Shown here: positions 1 to 7,675 of the stretch, one piece after another
How positions within the stretch are numbered: the first letter of the stretch is position 1
Layout: every line of letters starts with the position of its first letter
From: Bryobacterales bacterium
GTDB lineage: Bacteria; Acidobacteriota; Terriglobia; Bryobacterales; Bryobacteraceae
Direction of reading: 5' to 3'
NCBI GenBank assembly: GCA_003132905.1
Contig: PKZC01000461.1
Location: 1 to 11,104 of the forward strand
Length of the DNA stretch: 11,104 nucleotides
Translations under genes and position numbers: made by a program
The notes under the pieces: generated by a model
Seen by the model: the letters and a program-made list of their open reading frames with translations, nothing else
The model's database searches: none
What the model was told of the DNA's origin: nothing

Positions 1-33
1 CCACATTTATGTCGCGCACCCGTCTAAAGGGCA

Positions 34-168
34 ATGCGATCCATCGGGAAAGATATCCAATTCGCCCTGCGGGCATTTCGCAAATCGCCAGTAGCTTGCG
101 CCGCCGGTTGCGTCCCCGCCATCCGCGCCAGCCGTATCGACGCCATGCGTGCATTACGCTACGAATAA
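34..168 (+). pseudogene. Collapsed ADOP (MacB/FtsX-like) permease remnant, N-terminus fused to C-terminus
   Basis: The ATG at 34 opens a 44-codon frame ending at TAA 166-168. Residues 1-19 read MRSIGKDIQFALRAFRKSP, closely matching the cytoplasmic start of acidobacterial duplicated orphan permeases, in which 'DLRYALRxLRKSPGF' leads into the first membrane helix. Residues 28-44 read PAIRASRIDAMRALRYE followed by stop, matching the invariant family end 'PARRASRVDPMVALRYE'. Intact members are about 800 residues with paired periplasmic and FtsX domains. Here all of that is missing and the ends are joined in frame near residues 19-24. Family knowledge says these are efflux-type ABC permeases without a fused ATPase. 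The remnant keeps no complete membrane domain, so transport is impossible. The AAAGGG at 26-31 is too close to the ATG to be a good ribosome site. R-to-I and P-to-A changes in the tail motif suggest decay. An expressed micro-protein is possible but less likely. Confidence 0.72.
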
Positions 169-180
169 CTCTAAATCGTC

Positions 181-1728
181 CTAGCGTTGTGATCGCAACG
201 AATAGGGCCTATCCCACAGCGCCTTATCTCCAATACTCGGGCCCGCGATGACCACTTCGACGCGCCGATTCTGTTCACGACCGGCAGCGGTCGCATTCGA
301 CGCGATGGGACGCGCGTTTCCGAACCCGACGGCGACAACAGCATCCGGAGACGCGCCCCGTGCGATCAGCGCCGCCCGCACAGCCGCAGCACGCGCTTGG
401 GATAGACCTTCGAGGTCGGCATAGCCTTCCACCCGTATGTTGAGTCCTGGATGCGACGAGACTACCGCCGCTATATTTCGAAGGCGCTGGTCGGCGTCAG
501 AGCGCAACGTATCGTTCCCCGATTCAAACATGGAATCTGCAACAGTAACCACCAGGCCGCGCGGCGTGTCTCGCGTACTCATGGTGCCGTTCAGTTGCGC
601 CAGGAGCTGGCTGCGAAACTGCCTTTGGGTTGCGTCGGAATTTACAGTCCGCGCCACGGGTTGGGGCGGCGGCGGAGGCGCCAGACGGGCGGATTGTTGC
701 ACGGCCCGATCCTGAGCCGCGGCTGCTGTTTCAGCGCGCGCACGTTCGGCTTGTCGCGCCGCAGCCTCAGCATCCGCTTCCGCATCGGCCCGCGCACGTG
801 CCTGATCTTCCTCTGCCTGGCGGCGAAGCTCGCCTTGATCCTGCGACTGCTTTATTTCTTGCCTGTGCCGCTCTTCGTCCCGCCTCTTTACAGCGATGGT
901 CCGCGCATCTTCCGCCATCTGCGCAGCCTCGCGCGCGGCAGATACGATGGCGTGCGTGTCCATTTTGCGCGCGTTCATGTCTTGAGCTTGCGTCAGAAGA
1001 GATTCCGCTTTACTCAAAGAGTCCGCCGCATATTGATCTGCACCCAGCGATCGCGCGATCTGAACCGCGTTCTCAGCCTGATAAAGCTCCAGGACAGCCT
1101 CATAGCGGTCATAGGAGAGCTTCTCGCCTTCTCCATTGAACGAATGAATTTGGGATGGCTGGATGTTCAGCGTGTATTGGCCGCGCGGCATCAGCTCGTA
1201 TTTCGCCGTCACTTCTTCGCGCGTGCCGATCGTGTCTGGGCGGACTATATTTTCAGCGATAACAACATCGCTCGGAATTGAGACCGAGTAATAAGGCTCA
1301 GCTGTAACCATCAATCCGAAAGCCTGCATATCCGTTGTGACTTTGAGGTGGGCTTTATCGGAGGAATCTACCAGCACTTCGCCCAGGTTTTTCGGCCGGC
1401 CTTCCGGGGAAATGGCCCACAATACGTAAGTCAGATATTCCCGCCCAAAGCGCGTGGGCGCTTCCAGGTGTTCGAACTTCGCATCAATGGCTACACTGCC
1501 GCGGTGACTTTCTACGATCGCCGTACCCTTGGCATGAGGAAGCAGCACCGTGCCCTGAAAATCGATGGGGGTGGGACCGCCCCGGTGTTCGTAGTTCACA
1601 GCCTGCAAGCTCCGCGATATCACTGTGACCCGATAGATTGGCTGCGGGTCGGGTTGGGAAGGCGGTTGCCCGTACGCACAGCCAATGGCAAGCAGCACGC
1701 CCCAGGCTGCGGAAAGCATCGTTTTCAT
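181..1728 (-). CDS. Exported OmpA-family protein with coiled-coil middle and C-terminal peptidoglycan-binding domain
   Basis: This 515-residue envelope protein probably links an outer-membrane or periplasmic domain to peptidoglycan. The ATG at 1728 is chosen because GGAGGTG lies 5 nt upstream and it begins a clean signal peptide (residues 1-20, MKTMLSAAWGVLLAIGCAYG). An upstream start at 1890 would overlap the kinase gene and bury that signal. Cys17 in 'LAIGC' loosely fits a lipobox, so lipoprotein processing is possible; cleavage after AYG is the alternative. Residues 30-205 are beta-rich and unassigned. Residues 205-340 are helical, DUF4398-like, then a charged Ala/Arg/Glu coiled coil. Pro351-355 form a hinge. 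Residues 390-495 are OmpA-like, with GYAD (Asp438), LSQARA (Arg446) and GREQNRRVE (484-492). The loop between Asp438 and Arg446 is about 7 residues shorter than usual. It lies downstream of the kinase on the same strand. The fold is certain; its specific partner is unknown. Confidence 0.88.
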   Translation of the reverse strand: MKTMLSAAWGVLLAIGCAYGQPPSQPDPQPIYRVTVISRSLQAVNYEHRGGPTPIDFQGTVLLPHAKGTAIVESHRGSVAIDAKFEHLEAPTRFGREYLTYVLWAISPEGRPKNLGEVLVDSSDKAHLKVTTDMQAFGLMVTAEPYYSVSIPSDVVIAENIVRPDTIGTREEVTAKYELMPRGQYTLNIQPSQIHSFNGEGEKLSYDRYEAVLELYQAENAVQIARSLGADQYAADSLSKAESLLTQAQDMNARKMDTHAIVSAAREAAQMAEDARTIAVKRRDEERHRQEIKQSQDQGELRRQAEEDQARARADAEADAEAAARQAERARAETAAAAQDRAVQQSARLAPPPPPQPVARTVNSDATQRQFRSQLLAQLNGTMSTRDTPRGLVVTVADSMFESGNDTLRSDADQRLRNIAAVVSSHPGLNIRVEGYADLEGLSQARAAAVRAALIARGASPDAVVAVGFGNARPIASNATAAGREQNRRVEVVIAGPSIGDKALWDRPYSLRSQR

Positions 1729-1733
1729 TCCTG

Positions 1734-1740
1734 CACCTCC
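1734..1740 (-). promoter_or_regulatory. Ribosome binding site deciding the OmpA-like protein start
   Basis: On the minus strand GGAGGTG sits 5 nt before the ATG at 1728. It is the best Shine-Dalgarno match seen in the window. It supports the 515-residue start over the upstream in-frame candidates at 1767 and 1890. Confidence 0.8.
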
Positions 1741-1811
1741 ATGAAGCCGAAGAGGGTGCAAATTCATGGCCTTCGGTAAGAGCGGGGACGTACAGTACTT
1801 TAGAGTGAGTG

Positions 1812-1842
1812 ATAATAGGTTACTTAGCTGAGCGCCGGTAAA
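1812..1842 (-). promoter_or_regulatory. Candidate promoter for the OmpA-like gene (weak)
   Basis: In the 121-bp gap after the kinase stop codon, the minus strand shows TATTAT (1812-1817), one mismatch from the sigma-70 -10 consensus. TTTACC (1837-1842) lies 19 bp upstream as a 4/6 match to -35. The spacer is long and acidobacterial promoters are poorly characterised, so this is tentative. If real, it would allow transcription independent of the kinase, with a leader of roughly 75 nt. Confidence 0.25.
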
Positions 1843-1849
1843 AGTGACC

Positions 1850-4800
1850 TTATCGCGCGGTAGTAATGTTCCGGCAATGCCACGTTGCAATTAGCGTCTG
1901 CGCAAATTGAGAGGCCCTTACTGGCTTCGTCACCCAACCCGAGAAACTGGCATCCAAGTCGCTGTTCGAGCCTCCACGCAACCCAAGCGGCGCCAGCACC
2001 AGCAGCTTGGTTTGTTGCAAGACGTCACGCTCGTCAAAGATCTGTTTCAGATCGGCGGCGCAGGCCTCCCACAAAGTATGATCGATGACTACAATGTCGA
2101 AGAACGGCCGCTCGGCATCCAGCGCTCGCAATACTTCAGCCGGGGTGACGGCCAGTTCATGCGCGATTTCCCAATGGGTAAGCATTTCACTGAAGGTCCG
2201 ATTGCTCAAGGGCTGAGGGTCGGCCACTAGAACGCGAGCGCCTGAAAGATTGGAAATTGCCTCGGGAATCCCCGTGCCTGGGCTGGTGGGCAGCCACAGC
2301 GTAAACCAAAAAGTGGATCCTTCGCCTTGCACGCTCCGCATGCCTACTTGCCCGCCCATCAGCTGCACCAATTCTTTGCTGATGGCCAAGCCGAGCCCAG
2401 TGCCGCCAAAACGGCGCGTGATGGAACCGTCGGCCTGGGTGAACTTTTGAAAAATTTCCTTTTGGGCGGAAGCCCCGATGCCGATGCCGGTGTCTTCCAC
2501 GGTGATGCGGACCAGCGCGCGTTCGCCGCTCCACTCCAGGCAATCCACGCCGATCACCACGTGACCGCGCGAAGTAAATTTGACGGCGTTGCCGGCCAGG
2601 TTGAGCAGCACCTGACGTACTCTGCCTCCATCGCCAATCACCGAATGGGGCGTGCCCGGTGACCACCGGATGGCGAGTTCCACGCCTTTCTCCGAAGCGC
2701 GAGGCGCCAGCAGGTCGGCCACGCTTGCCACTATGGTCTCGAGATCGAAGGGCGCCGATTCAATCTTCAGCTTTCCGGCTTCGATCTTGGAAAAATCGAG
2801 AATGTCATTAATGATGGTCAGCAGCGCTTCAGCCGAGCCCTGAGCGGTCTGGGCCAGGTCTCGTTGTTCCTCGGTTAAGGGCGTGTCCAAGAGTAATTCG
2901 GTCATGCCCAGAACGCCGTTCATCGGTGTACGTATCTCATGGCTCATGTTCGCCAGGAACTCCGACTTGGCCCGATTGGCGCCATCGGCGTCGTGCAGCG
3001 CCTGGGCTAGCTCCTTGGTTCGCTCCGTTGCAAGCGCAGCGGCACGCCGACCGGTGGATTGCAGGCTCATCACTAACCCCGCCAAAAGCAGAGAGAGCAA
3101 AGCCGTGCTGCCCGCGGCCCAGGCCGAAGGAGTTTTGCTGAGCGATGGAAAGCGCGGTGTCCGATTCCAGCCCAGCGACCAGATACTGCCATCCATATTC
3201 AACTTTGTGGTTCGCTCAAACGCTCGCCTGGCAGCGTGTTTGGTCTGGGTCTGGGAGACGAACAGCAGGTTGGCGGGCGCGGGAGCGTCATCGTAAGCGC
3301 TCAGATCGATCAGGTCCTGGACGCCGGTGAGCGCGGAGCGAAACAACGCATCGGCGGCAAATGCAATGGAGACCCATCCGATGAATGCCGCGCGGCGCTG
3401 TGCCACCGTGGCTACCGGCGCGCCATCCATGTACACCGGAACGAACAACATCAAGCCGTTCAAGCGGCCGCCTCGGAAGCTGACCTTGCGCGTCAATGTT
3501 GCGACGCCAGTATCGCGGGAGTGTTCGGCGGCTTCCTTACGGCGGCCTTCGGTGGCTAAGTCTCGTCCCAGAATGTAGGGTGCGATGGACGCAGGTTCGG
3601 CATACACGGTCAGGTAGTGCTCCGCTGACGGTAGCGACGTACTGGAGCTCGCCGTGAAGGCCCTGGCGGCGAACTTGGGGCACCCTTCCCGACGGCGTGC
3701 GGCTACGAAGCGATCCAACTGCGAATCTGGGATCGCCTCAATTACCTCCACGGCTATGGTGCCGGCATACTGATCGAGCAGCCCTAGCCGCTCCACCGAA
3801 ATTCTCCAGCCCTGCGCGGACGGGTGCTCGGAAGCCGCCAGAAATCCCGCAGCGCCCCGTAGGGCCGTCTCATAGATGGTGAGGCGGGTGTGGATTTGAT
3901 TCTCCACCGACACAATCGAACTACTGAACCGTTCCGCGTCATACTGCACTCGATTACGGTCTAGCGAAGAGAACAGCCAGCCGCTCAAAATCCATCCGCA
4001 GAGCAGCACCCCAGCCGGTAATGCCAGGCTTCCTGAGGCGCGAAAAGCTCCCAGGGCTACGCCGGTGAGAGACACAGCCACTAGAAACAGGTCGAGATTC
4101 TGAAGATTTTCAAAGAGCGTGCCCGCGGTAAACGCTCCCAAGCCCAAGTGAGTGGCCCAAATTGCGGCCCCTGTTATGGCGAGAGCGGTGAGTCGCGCGG
4201 CCAGCGGACCCAGCCACGCCGCCGCGATGAAGATAAAGAGGAAGACCGTGAAAAGCAGATGTGCGGCCTCCGGACGAAAGAACACCGCATAACATCCCGA
4301 TACCACCCCAGCGGCGAAGAGACCGGTTAAAACCACCGGAATGCGCCGCGGTTTCCAGTCGCGATCCGTGAAGGCGCGGGCCAGCGCCAGCAACACCGGC
4401 ATGGTGGTGATAATTCCCAAGGAATCGGACACCCAGTAGCGGCTGGCGACATCCTGCCAGTGCTGTCCCGGAGGAAAAGCGTTGGTGAAAAAAAACACCA
4501 GCGTGCCGAGGGTGGTGGATACAACCGGCGCAATCAGAGATGCCAGTACAACCGCTGCCAGATCGAAGAAGTGCCCAACCCAGGCTTTCAAACGGGCAAG
4601 TGCGGAAAAGATCCACACCCCCACCAGGGCACGGCCAATTGCGGCTATCGCGGCGCCTAACGAAGGCAGCCACGGAATTCCCTCTTGTAAGATTCCCACG
4701 AAGTTGGCTGCCAGCAGAACGGGCCAGTACCGCGTTCCGAACAACAAGAGCGCGACGATATCGAAGCCGGCCTCGGGCCAAACGGGCGTCACCTGCGCCC

Positions 4801-5011
4801 CACCTGCAATCAACAACCAGCCGATCTTGGTACAGCCCAAGTGCGCGATGACCAGGAGTACGGCTACAAACGCATAAGGGCACCGGCGTAGCGGAGAAGT
4901 GGCAAACGCGTCCTCGCGAAACCAGGACAAAAGAGTGCGGAGACGATTACCTTCGCGAGGCCGCGTCGATACGTCTCCCGATTCTATCTGTCCTAAGGAC
5001 GAAGTGAGCAT
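1850..5011 (-). CDS. MASE1-CHASE hybrid sensor histidine kinase with degenerate C-terminal receiver
   Basis: This is a membrane sensor kinase of 1053 residues from the ATG at 5011; a TTG two codons upstream is possible but sits too close to the weak GGCGGAA site. Residues about 43-328 form a multi-helix MASE1-type membrane sensor. A helix near 333-348 leads into a periplasmic CHASE domain (about 357-560), a family that binds small ligands. A second helix lies at 636-650. HisKA carries '[11 protein letters not shown]' with phospho-acceptor His691. HATPase_c has the N box (Asn808 in GNAVKFT), G1 DTGIGI (840-845) and G2 GGTGLGLAI (869-877), so the kinase core is intact. Residues 925-1046 resemble a receiver: Asp977 and Lys1029 are kept, but the second acidic residue is Pro932 and the switch Thr/Ser is Ala1007. 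No response regulator is nearby. The OmpA-like gene follows 121 bp downstream. The ligand is unknown. Confidence 0.92.
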   Translation of the reverse strand: MLTSSLGQIESGDVSTRPREGNRLRTLLSWFREDAFATSPLRRCPYAFVAVLLVIAHLGCTKIGWLLIAGGAQVTPVWPEAGFDIVALLLFGTRYWPVLLAANFVGILQEGIPWLPSLGAAIAAIGRALVGVWIFSALARLKAWVGHFFDLAAVVLASLIAPVVSTTLGTLVFFFTNAFPPGQHWQDVASRYWVSDSLGIITTMPVLLALARAFTDRDWKPRRIPVVLTGLFAAGVVSGCYAVFFRPEAAHLLFTVFLFIFIAAAWLGPLAARLTALAITGAAIWATHLGLGAFTAGTLFENLQNLDLFLVAVSLTGVALGAFRASGSLALPAGVLLCGWILSGWLFSSLDRNRVQYDAERFSSSIVSVENQIHTRLTIYETALRGAAGFLAASEHPSAQGWRISVERLGLLDQYAGTIAVEVIEAIPDSQLDRFVAARRREGCPKFAARAFTASSSTSLPSAEHYLTVYAEPASIAPYILGRDLATEGRRKEAAEHSRDTGVATLTRKVSFRGGRLNGLMLFVPVYMDGAPVATVAQRRAAFIGWVSIAFAADALFRSALTGVQDLIDLSAYDDAPAPANLLFVSQTQTKHAARRAFERTTKLNMDGSIWSLGWNRTPRFPSLSKTPSAWAAGSTALLSLLLAGLVMSLQSTGRRAAALATERTKELAQALHDADGANRAKSEFLANMSHEIRTPMNGVLGMTELLLDTPLTEEQRDLAQTAQGSAEALLTIINDILDFSKIEAGKLKIESAPFDLETIVASVADLLAPRASEKGVELAIRWSPGTPHSVIGDGGRVRQVLLNLAGNAVKFTSRGHVVIGVDCLEWSGERALVRITVEDTGIGIGASAQKEIFQKFTQADGSITRRFGGTGLGLAISKELVQLMGGQVGMRSVQGEGSTFWFTLWLPTSPGTGIPEAISNLSGARVLVADPQPLSNRTFSEMLTHWEIAHELAVTPAEVLRALDAERPFFDIVVIDHTLWEACAADLKQIFDERDVLQQTKLLVLAPLGLRGGSNSDLDASFSGWVTKPVRASQFAQTLIATWHCRNITTAR

Positions 5012-5169
5012 GTCCAACTGTTCCGCCGAGTCGACGCAACCAGTAGGGTATATCTGCTTGTTCGGAAGGTATTTCTAACATTTATTTATTGACCAGGCCG
5101 GTTCCCATAAATGCTTGCAAAGGCTCGGATTTTATGACATTCTGAGAGCGCCAAACACCTGTTTCGACG
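5012..5169. promoter_or_regulatory. Divergent intergenic region between the kinase and the small PEP-CTERM-like gene
   Basis: This 158-bp region separates two divergent starts and must hold the kinase promoter and any promoter for the small gene. It includes an AT-rich core (5071-5090). CATTTAT at 5079-5085 and ATAAATG at 5107-5113 form a 7-bp inverted repeat with 21 nt between the arms, a possible but unproven operator. On the minus strand TATACC (5049-5054) could serve as a -10 for the kinase, without a convincing -35. On the plus strand TTGACC at 5089-5094 has no -10 at proper spacing. Confidence 0.3.
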
Positions 5170-5433
5170 ATGTCGATTTCTCAGCGCTGCGGATCGTTAC
5201 CAATCACCTGGAAGGCGCTTGCCTGCCAGGTCATGGTTGGTATTACGATGGCATCGGTAGCGGTCGCAACTGAGCAGCGAGCGGCCCCGCGTCCACAGGG
5301 CTTCGGATCGCCAACTCCCGCACCTTCTTCGCTCCTGTTAGTGCTTACCGGCTTGATCGCTGTCGTTGCCTGGAATTGGGGCTGGAACAGGTGGCGACGC
5401 CGTTTTCGCGGCCAGCACGCTTCGCGCGATTAG
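5170..5433 (+). CDS. Small exported protein with a PEP-CTERM-like C-terminal sorting tail
   Basis: This 87-residue protein belongs to no enzyme family I recognise. Residues 1-34 resemble a signal peptide with a hydrophobic stretch ending VAVA before TEQ. The mature part is only about 53 residues. Its end has the three-part layout of a PEP-CTERM signal: a short Pro motif (PTPAPSS, 48-54), a hydrophobic helix (LLLVLTGLIAVVAWNW, 55-70) and a basic cluster (RWRRRFR, 74-80). The canonical motif is PEP followed by Ser; here Glu is Ala. Such tails are recognised by exosortases in exopolysaccharide-producing Gram-negatives, but no exosortase is in the window. There is no good ribosome site before the ATG at 5170, and an internal start at Met22 (5233) is possible. 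The last 4 bp overlap the ppk1 stop. It could instead be a two-helix membrane peptide or a spurious frame. Confidence 0.5.
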   Translation: MSISQRCGSLPITWKALACQVMVGITMASVAVATEQRAAPRPQGFGSPTPAPSSLLLVLTGLIAVVAWNWGWNRWRRRFRGQHASRD

Positions 5434-7640
5434 TCGTCGGGGCGATGCTTTATCGCGAGAGTCTCGGCGCTCTCGTGCGACTCCACCACACGCCGTTTCG
5501 GTATCCAGCTTTCCTGGCAATTCACCGCCGGTTTTCCAGTAGCAACCTTTTTCCGTACATATGAGCCGTCGGAAAGCATCCGACGCGCGTTCACGGTATC
5601 GCTGAGATAGCCTTTCAATAATTCATCGCGAACACGGGCGATCAGTTTGTCGTCGGCCAGCGGAAACAAAATTTCCACGCGATGATCCAGATTGCGCTGC
5701 ATCAGATCGGCGCTGCCCAGGTAAACCTCCTCGTCTCCGCCGTTGTGGAAATAGTAGATCCGGCTATGCTCGAGAAACCGGCCAACGATGCTGGTCACTT
5801 CGATGTTCTCGCTGATTCCCGCCAAACCCGGCCGCAGCGAGCAAATTCCACGAACCAGCAATTGGATTCGCACGCCGGCCTGAGACGCCCGGTAGAGCAG
5901 GCGAATCAGTTCCGGATCCACCAGCGCGTTGGTCTTGAAAATGAGATGGCCCTTGCGGCCTTTCTCTTGATGTTCGATCTCCCGCTCGATCATGGCTTCC
6001 ATGCGAGAGCGAAGATTCACCGGCGAGACCAGCAATCGCTTGTAGTCGGCCTTGGCCGAGTAGCCCGTCAGATAGTTGAACAAATGCGTGACGTCGTCGG
6101 CCACTTCTTCGCTCGCGGTGAACATTCCAATATCGGTATAGAGATGCGCGGTGACTGCATTGTAATTGCCGGTGGAAAGATGCACGTAGCGGGCGATGCG
6201 GTCGCCTTCGCGCCGTACTACCATCGCGACTTTGCAATGGATCTTGAGGCCAACCAACCCGTAGACCACGTGCACACCCTCCGCTTCGAGAGCTCTCGCC
6301 CATTCGATGTTGCTTTCTTCGTCGAAACGGGCTTTCAGTTCCACCAATGTGGCAACCTGCTTCTCTTCTTCGATGGCTTCGAGCAGCGCCTGTACGATCG
6401 GCGAATTACGCCCCGTGCGATAGAGGCAAGTCTTAATGGCAAGTACGTTCGGATCATGCGCGGCTTTTCTTAAAAAGTCGATCACGGGCTGGAACGATTC
6501 GAAAGGGTGATGCAGAAGAATGTCCTGGTGGGCGATGAGTGCGAAGAGATCTTCTTCTGGACCCCCTTGCGCCAGCGCGGCCGGAAGAGCGGGGACAAAG
6601 GGAGCGTCCTTCAGATCTGGCCGGTCCACCTGATACAGGTGCATCAAGCGGCTGAGCGAAAGCGGACCCTTGATCCGATAGATCTCACTGGGCTCCACTT
6701 CCAGATTGTTGATGAGAATTTCCAGGATGTGGGGCGGCATGTCTTCGCTCACCATCAGGCGCACTACGCTGCCGAAGCGCCTCTGCCGTACGCCCGCTTC
6801 AATGCTTTCGAGCAGATCTTCCGCTTCCAGTTCCTTGATCGCCATATCAGCGTCCCGGGTAACGTGAAAAGGATGCGATTCAAGCACCTGCATTCCCGGG
6901 AATAGCGAGCCAAGATGGGCTGCGATCACTTGCTCCAGCCATACGAACTCGAGATGGGATTGCGATCGCCTGCGCTTTTGTTTGGGCGTCGCCGCTCGGT
7001 TGACCGGAACCAGCGGCGGCAGGGAATCGGGAACCTTGATGCGCGCGAACCTCTCGTTGCCCTGGCTGTCGCGGATCAATGTGGCCAGGTTCAGGCTGAG
7101 GTTGGAAATATGGGGAAATGGGCGGCCGGGATCGAAGGCCAGCGGAGTTAAAACGGGAAACGCCGCTTCAGTGAAGTAGTTGGCGGCAACCCGCAGTTGG
7201 GTTTCAGAGAGGCCGGAATAATCCAGGATTTGAATTCCGGCTTGGTCCAACTTCGGGCGAAGACCGGCCAGGCACTTGTACGAGTCGGCCAACAAGCGCT
7301 TCATTTCGCGGCGAATGGCGATCAACTGTGCGCGCGGCGGCAGGCCGTCGGGTCCGGAGTCTGTAATGCCCGCATCCATCTGGCTTACGAGCCCCGCCAC
7401 TCGCACCATGAAAAACTCGTCGAGATTGGATCCCAGGATGGAGAGAAACTTGACGCGCTCAAGCAGCGGATTCCGGCCGTCTTCGGCCTCTTCGAGAACC
7501 CGCCGCTGGAAAGCCAGCAGGCTGAGTTCCCGGTTGATGTAGAGACTAGGATCTTCGAGCGCGCGAGGCGGCGCATCGGGCACCGCCACCGAGGCTTTCT
7601 TGCCCTTGCGCGAGTTTGGCGCTACGCTCTTTTTCTCCAT
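5430..7640 (-). CDS. ppk1: Polyphosphate kinase 1
   Basis: Ppk1 reversibly transfers the ATP gamma-phosphate to long-chain polyphosphate, typically in a membrane-associated complex. The 736-residue product is near the usual 690-740. The N-terminal domain has INRELSLLAFQRRVLEEA (35-52) and SILGSNLDEFFMVRVAG (67-83), where Asn72 matches the ATP-contacting Asn of the E. coli enzyme. The catalytic phospholipase-D-like domains show LYRTGRNSPI (Arg408) and KARFDEESNI (Arg438), the phosphate and magnesium site. HLSTGNYN carries His487, aligning with the autophosphorylated E. coli His435, and YYFHNGG carries His632, aligning with His592. All expected catalytic residues are present. A basic stretch at 219-226 (PKQKRRRS) and a tail of about 45 residues after residue 690 are less typical. 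No strong Shine-Dalgarno precedes the ATG. sodC lies 112 bp upstream on the same strand. The gene overlaps the convergent small gene by 4 bp. Confidence 0.97.
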   Translation of the reverse strand: MEKKSVAPNSRKGKKASVAVPDAPPRALEDPSLYINRELSLLAFQRRVLEEAEDGRNPLLERVKFLSILGSNLDEFFMVRVAGLVSQMDAGITDSGPDGLPPRAQLIAIRREMKRLLADSYKCLAGLRPKLDQAGIQILDYSGLSETQLRVAANYFTEAAFPVLTPLAFDPGRPFPHISNLSLNLATLIRDSQGNERFARIKVPDSLPPLVPVNRAATPKQKRRRSQSHLEFVWLEQVIAAHLGSLFPGMQVLESHPFHVTRDADMAIKELEAEDLLESIEAGVRQRRFGSVVRLMVSEDMPPHILEILINNLEVEPSEIYRIKGPLSLSRLMHLYQVDRPDLKDAPFVPALPAALAQGGPEEDLFALIAHQDILLHHPFESFQPVIDFLRKAAHDPNVLAIKTCLYRTGRNSPIVQALLEAIEEEKQVATLVELKARFDEESNIEWARALEAEGVHVVYGLVGLKIHCKVAMVVRREGDRIARYVHLSTGNYNAVTAHLYTDIGMFTASEEVADDVTHLFNYLTGYSAKADYKRLLVSPVNLRSRMEAMIEREIEHQEKGRKGHLIFKTNALVDPELIRLLYRASQAGVRIQLLVRGICSLRPGLAGISENIEVTSIVGRFLEHSRIYYFHNGGDEEVYLGSADLMQRNLDHRVEILFPLADDKLIARVRDELLKGYLSDTVNARRMLSDGSYVRKKVATGKPAVNCQESWIPKRRVVESHESAETLAIKHRPDD

Positions 7641-7675
7641 GTTTGGACAGGAAACAAATAGAGTGGCATCCCCGC

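Noticed and set aside
1..27. Possible tail of an upstream gene ending at TAA 25-27
   Set aside because: Only eight residues are visible (PHLCRAPV). ADOP genes often follow PadR-type regulators, but nothing here identifies one.
9..251. 80-residue plus-strand frame at the left edge
   Set aside because: It is Arg/Pro rich with no domain and overlaps both the ADOP remnant in another frame and the end of the OmpA-like gene. The ADOP frame explains the DNA better.
451..1281. 276-residue plus-strand open frame
   Set aside because: It is antisense to the OmpA-like coiled coil; the Arg-rich composition is a mirror of the Ala/Glu/Arg codons.
1729..1890. 54-residue N-terminal extension of the OmpA-like protein
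   Set aside because: It would overlap the kinase gene, places the signal peptide internally and lacks a ribosome site, whereas the ATG at 1728 has GGAGGTG.
4110..4883. 257-residue minus-strand open frame inside the kinase
   Set aside because: It is a shifted frame of the MASE1 region with no domain signature.
5079..5113. Inverted repeat CATTTAT/ATAAATG as a terminator
   Set aside because: The stem is only 7 bp, AT-rich, with 21 nt between the arms, and lies between divergent starts. At most it is an operator.
5682..6473. 263-residue plus-strand frame opposite ppk1
   Set aside because: It is antisense to highly conserved Ppk1 motifs and has no recognisable domain or ribosome site.
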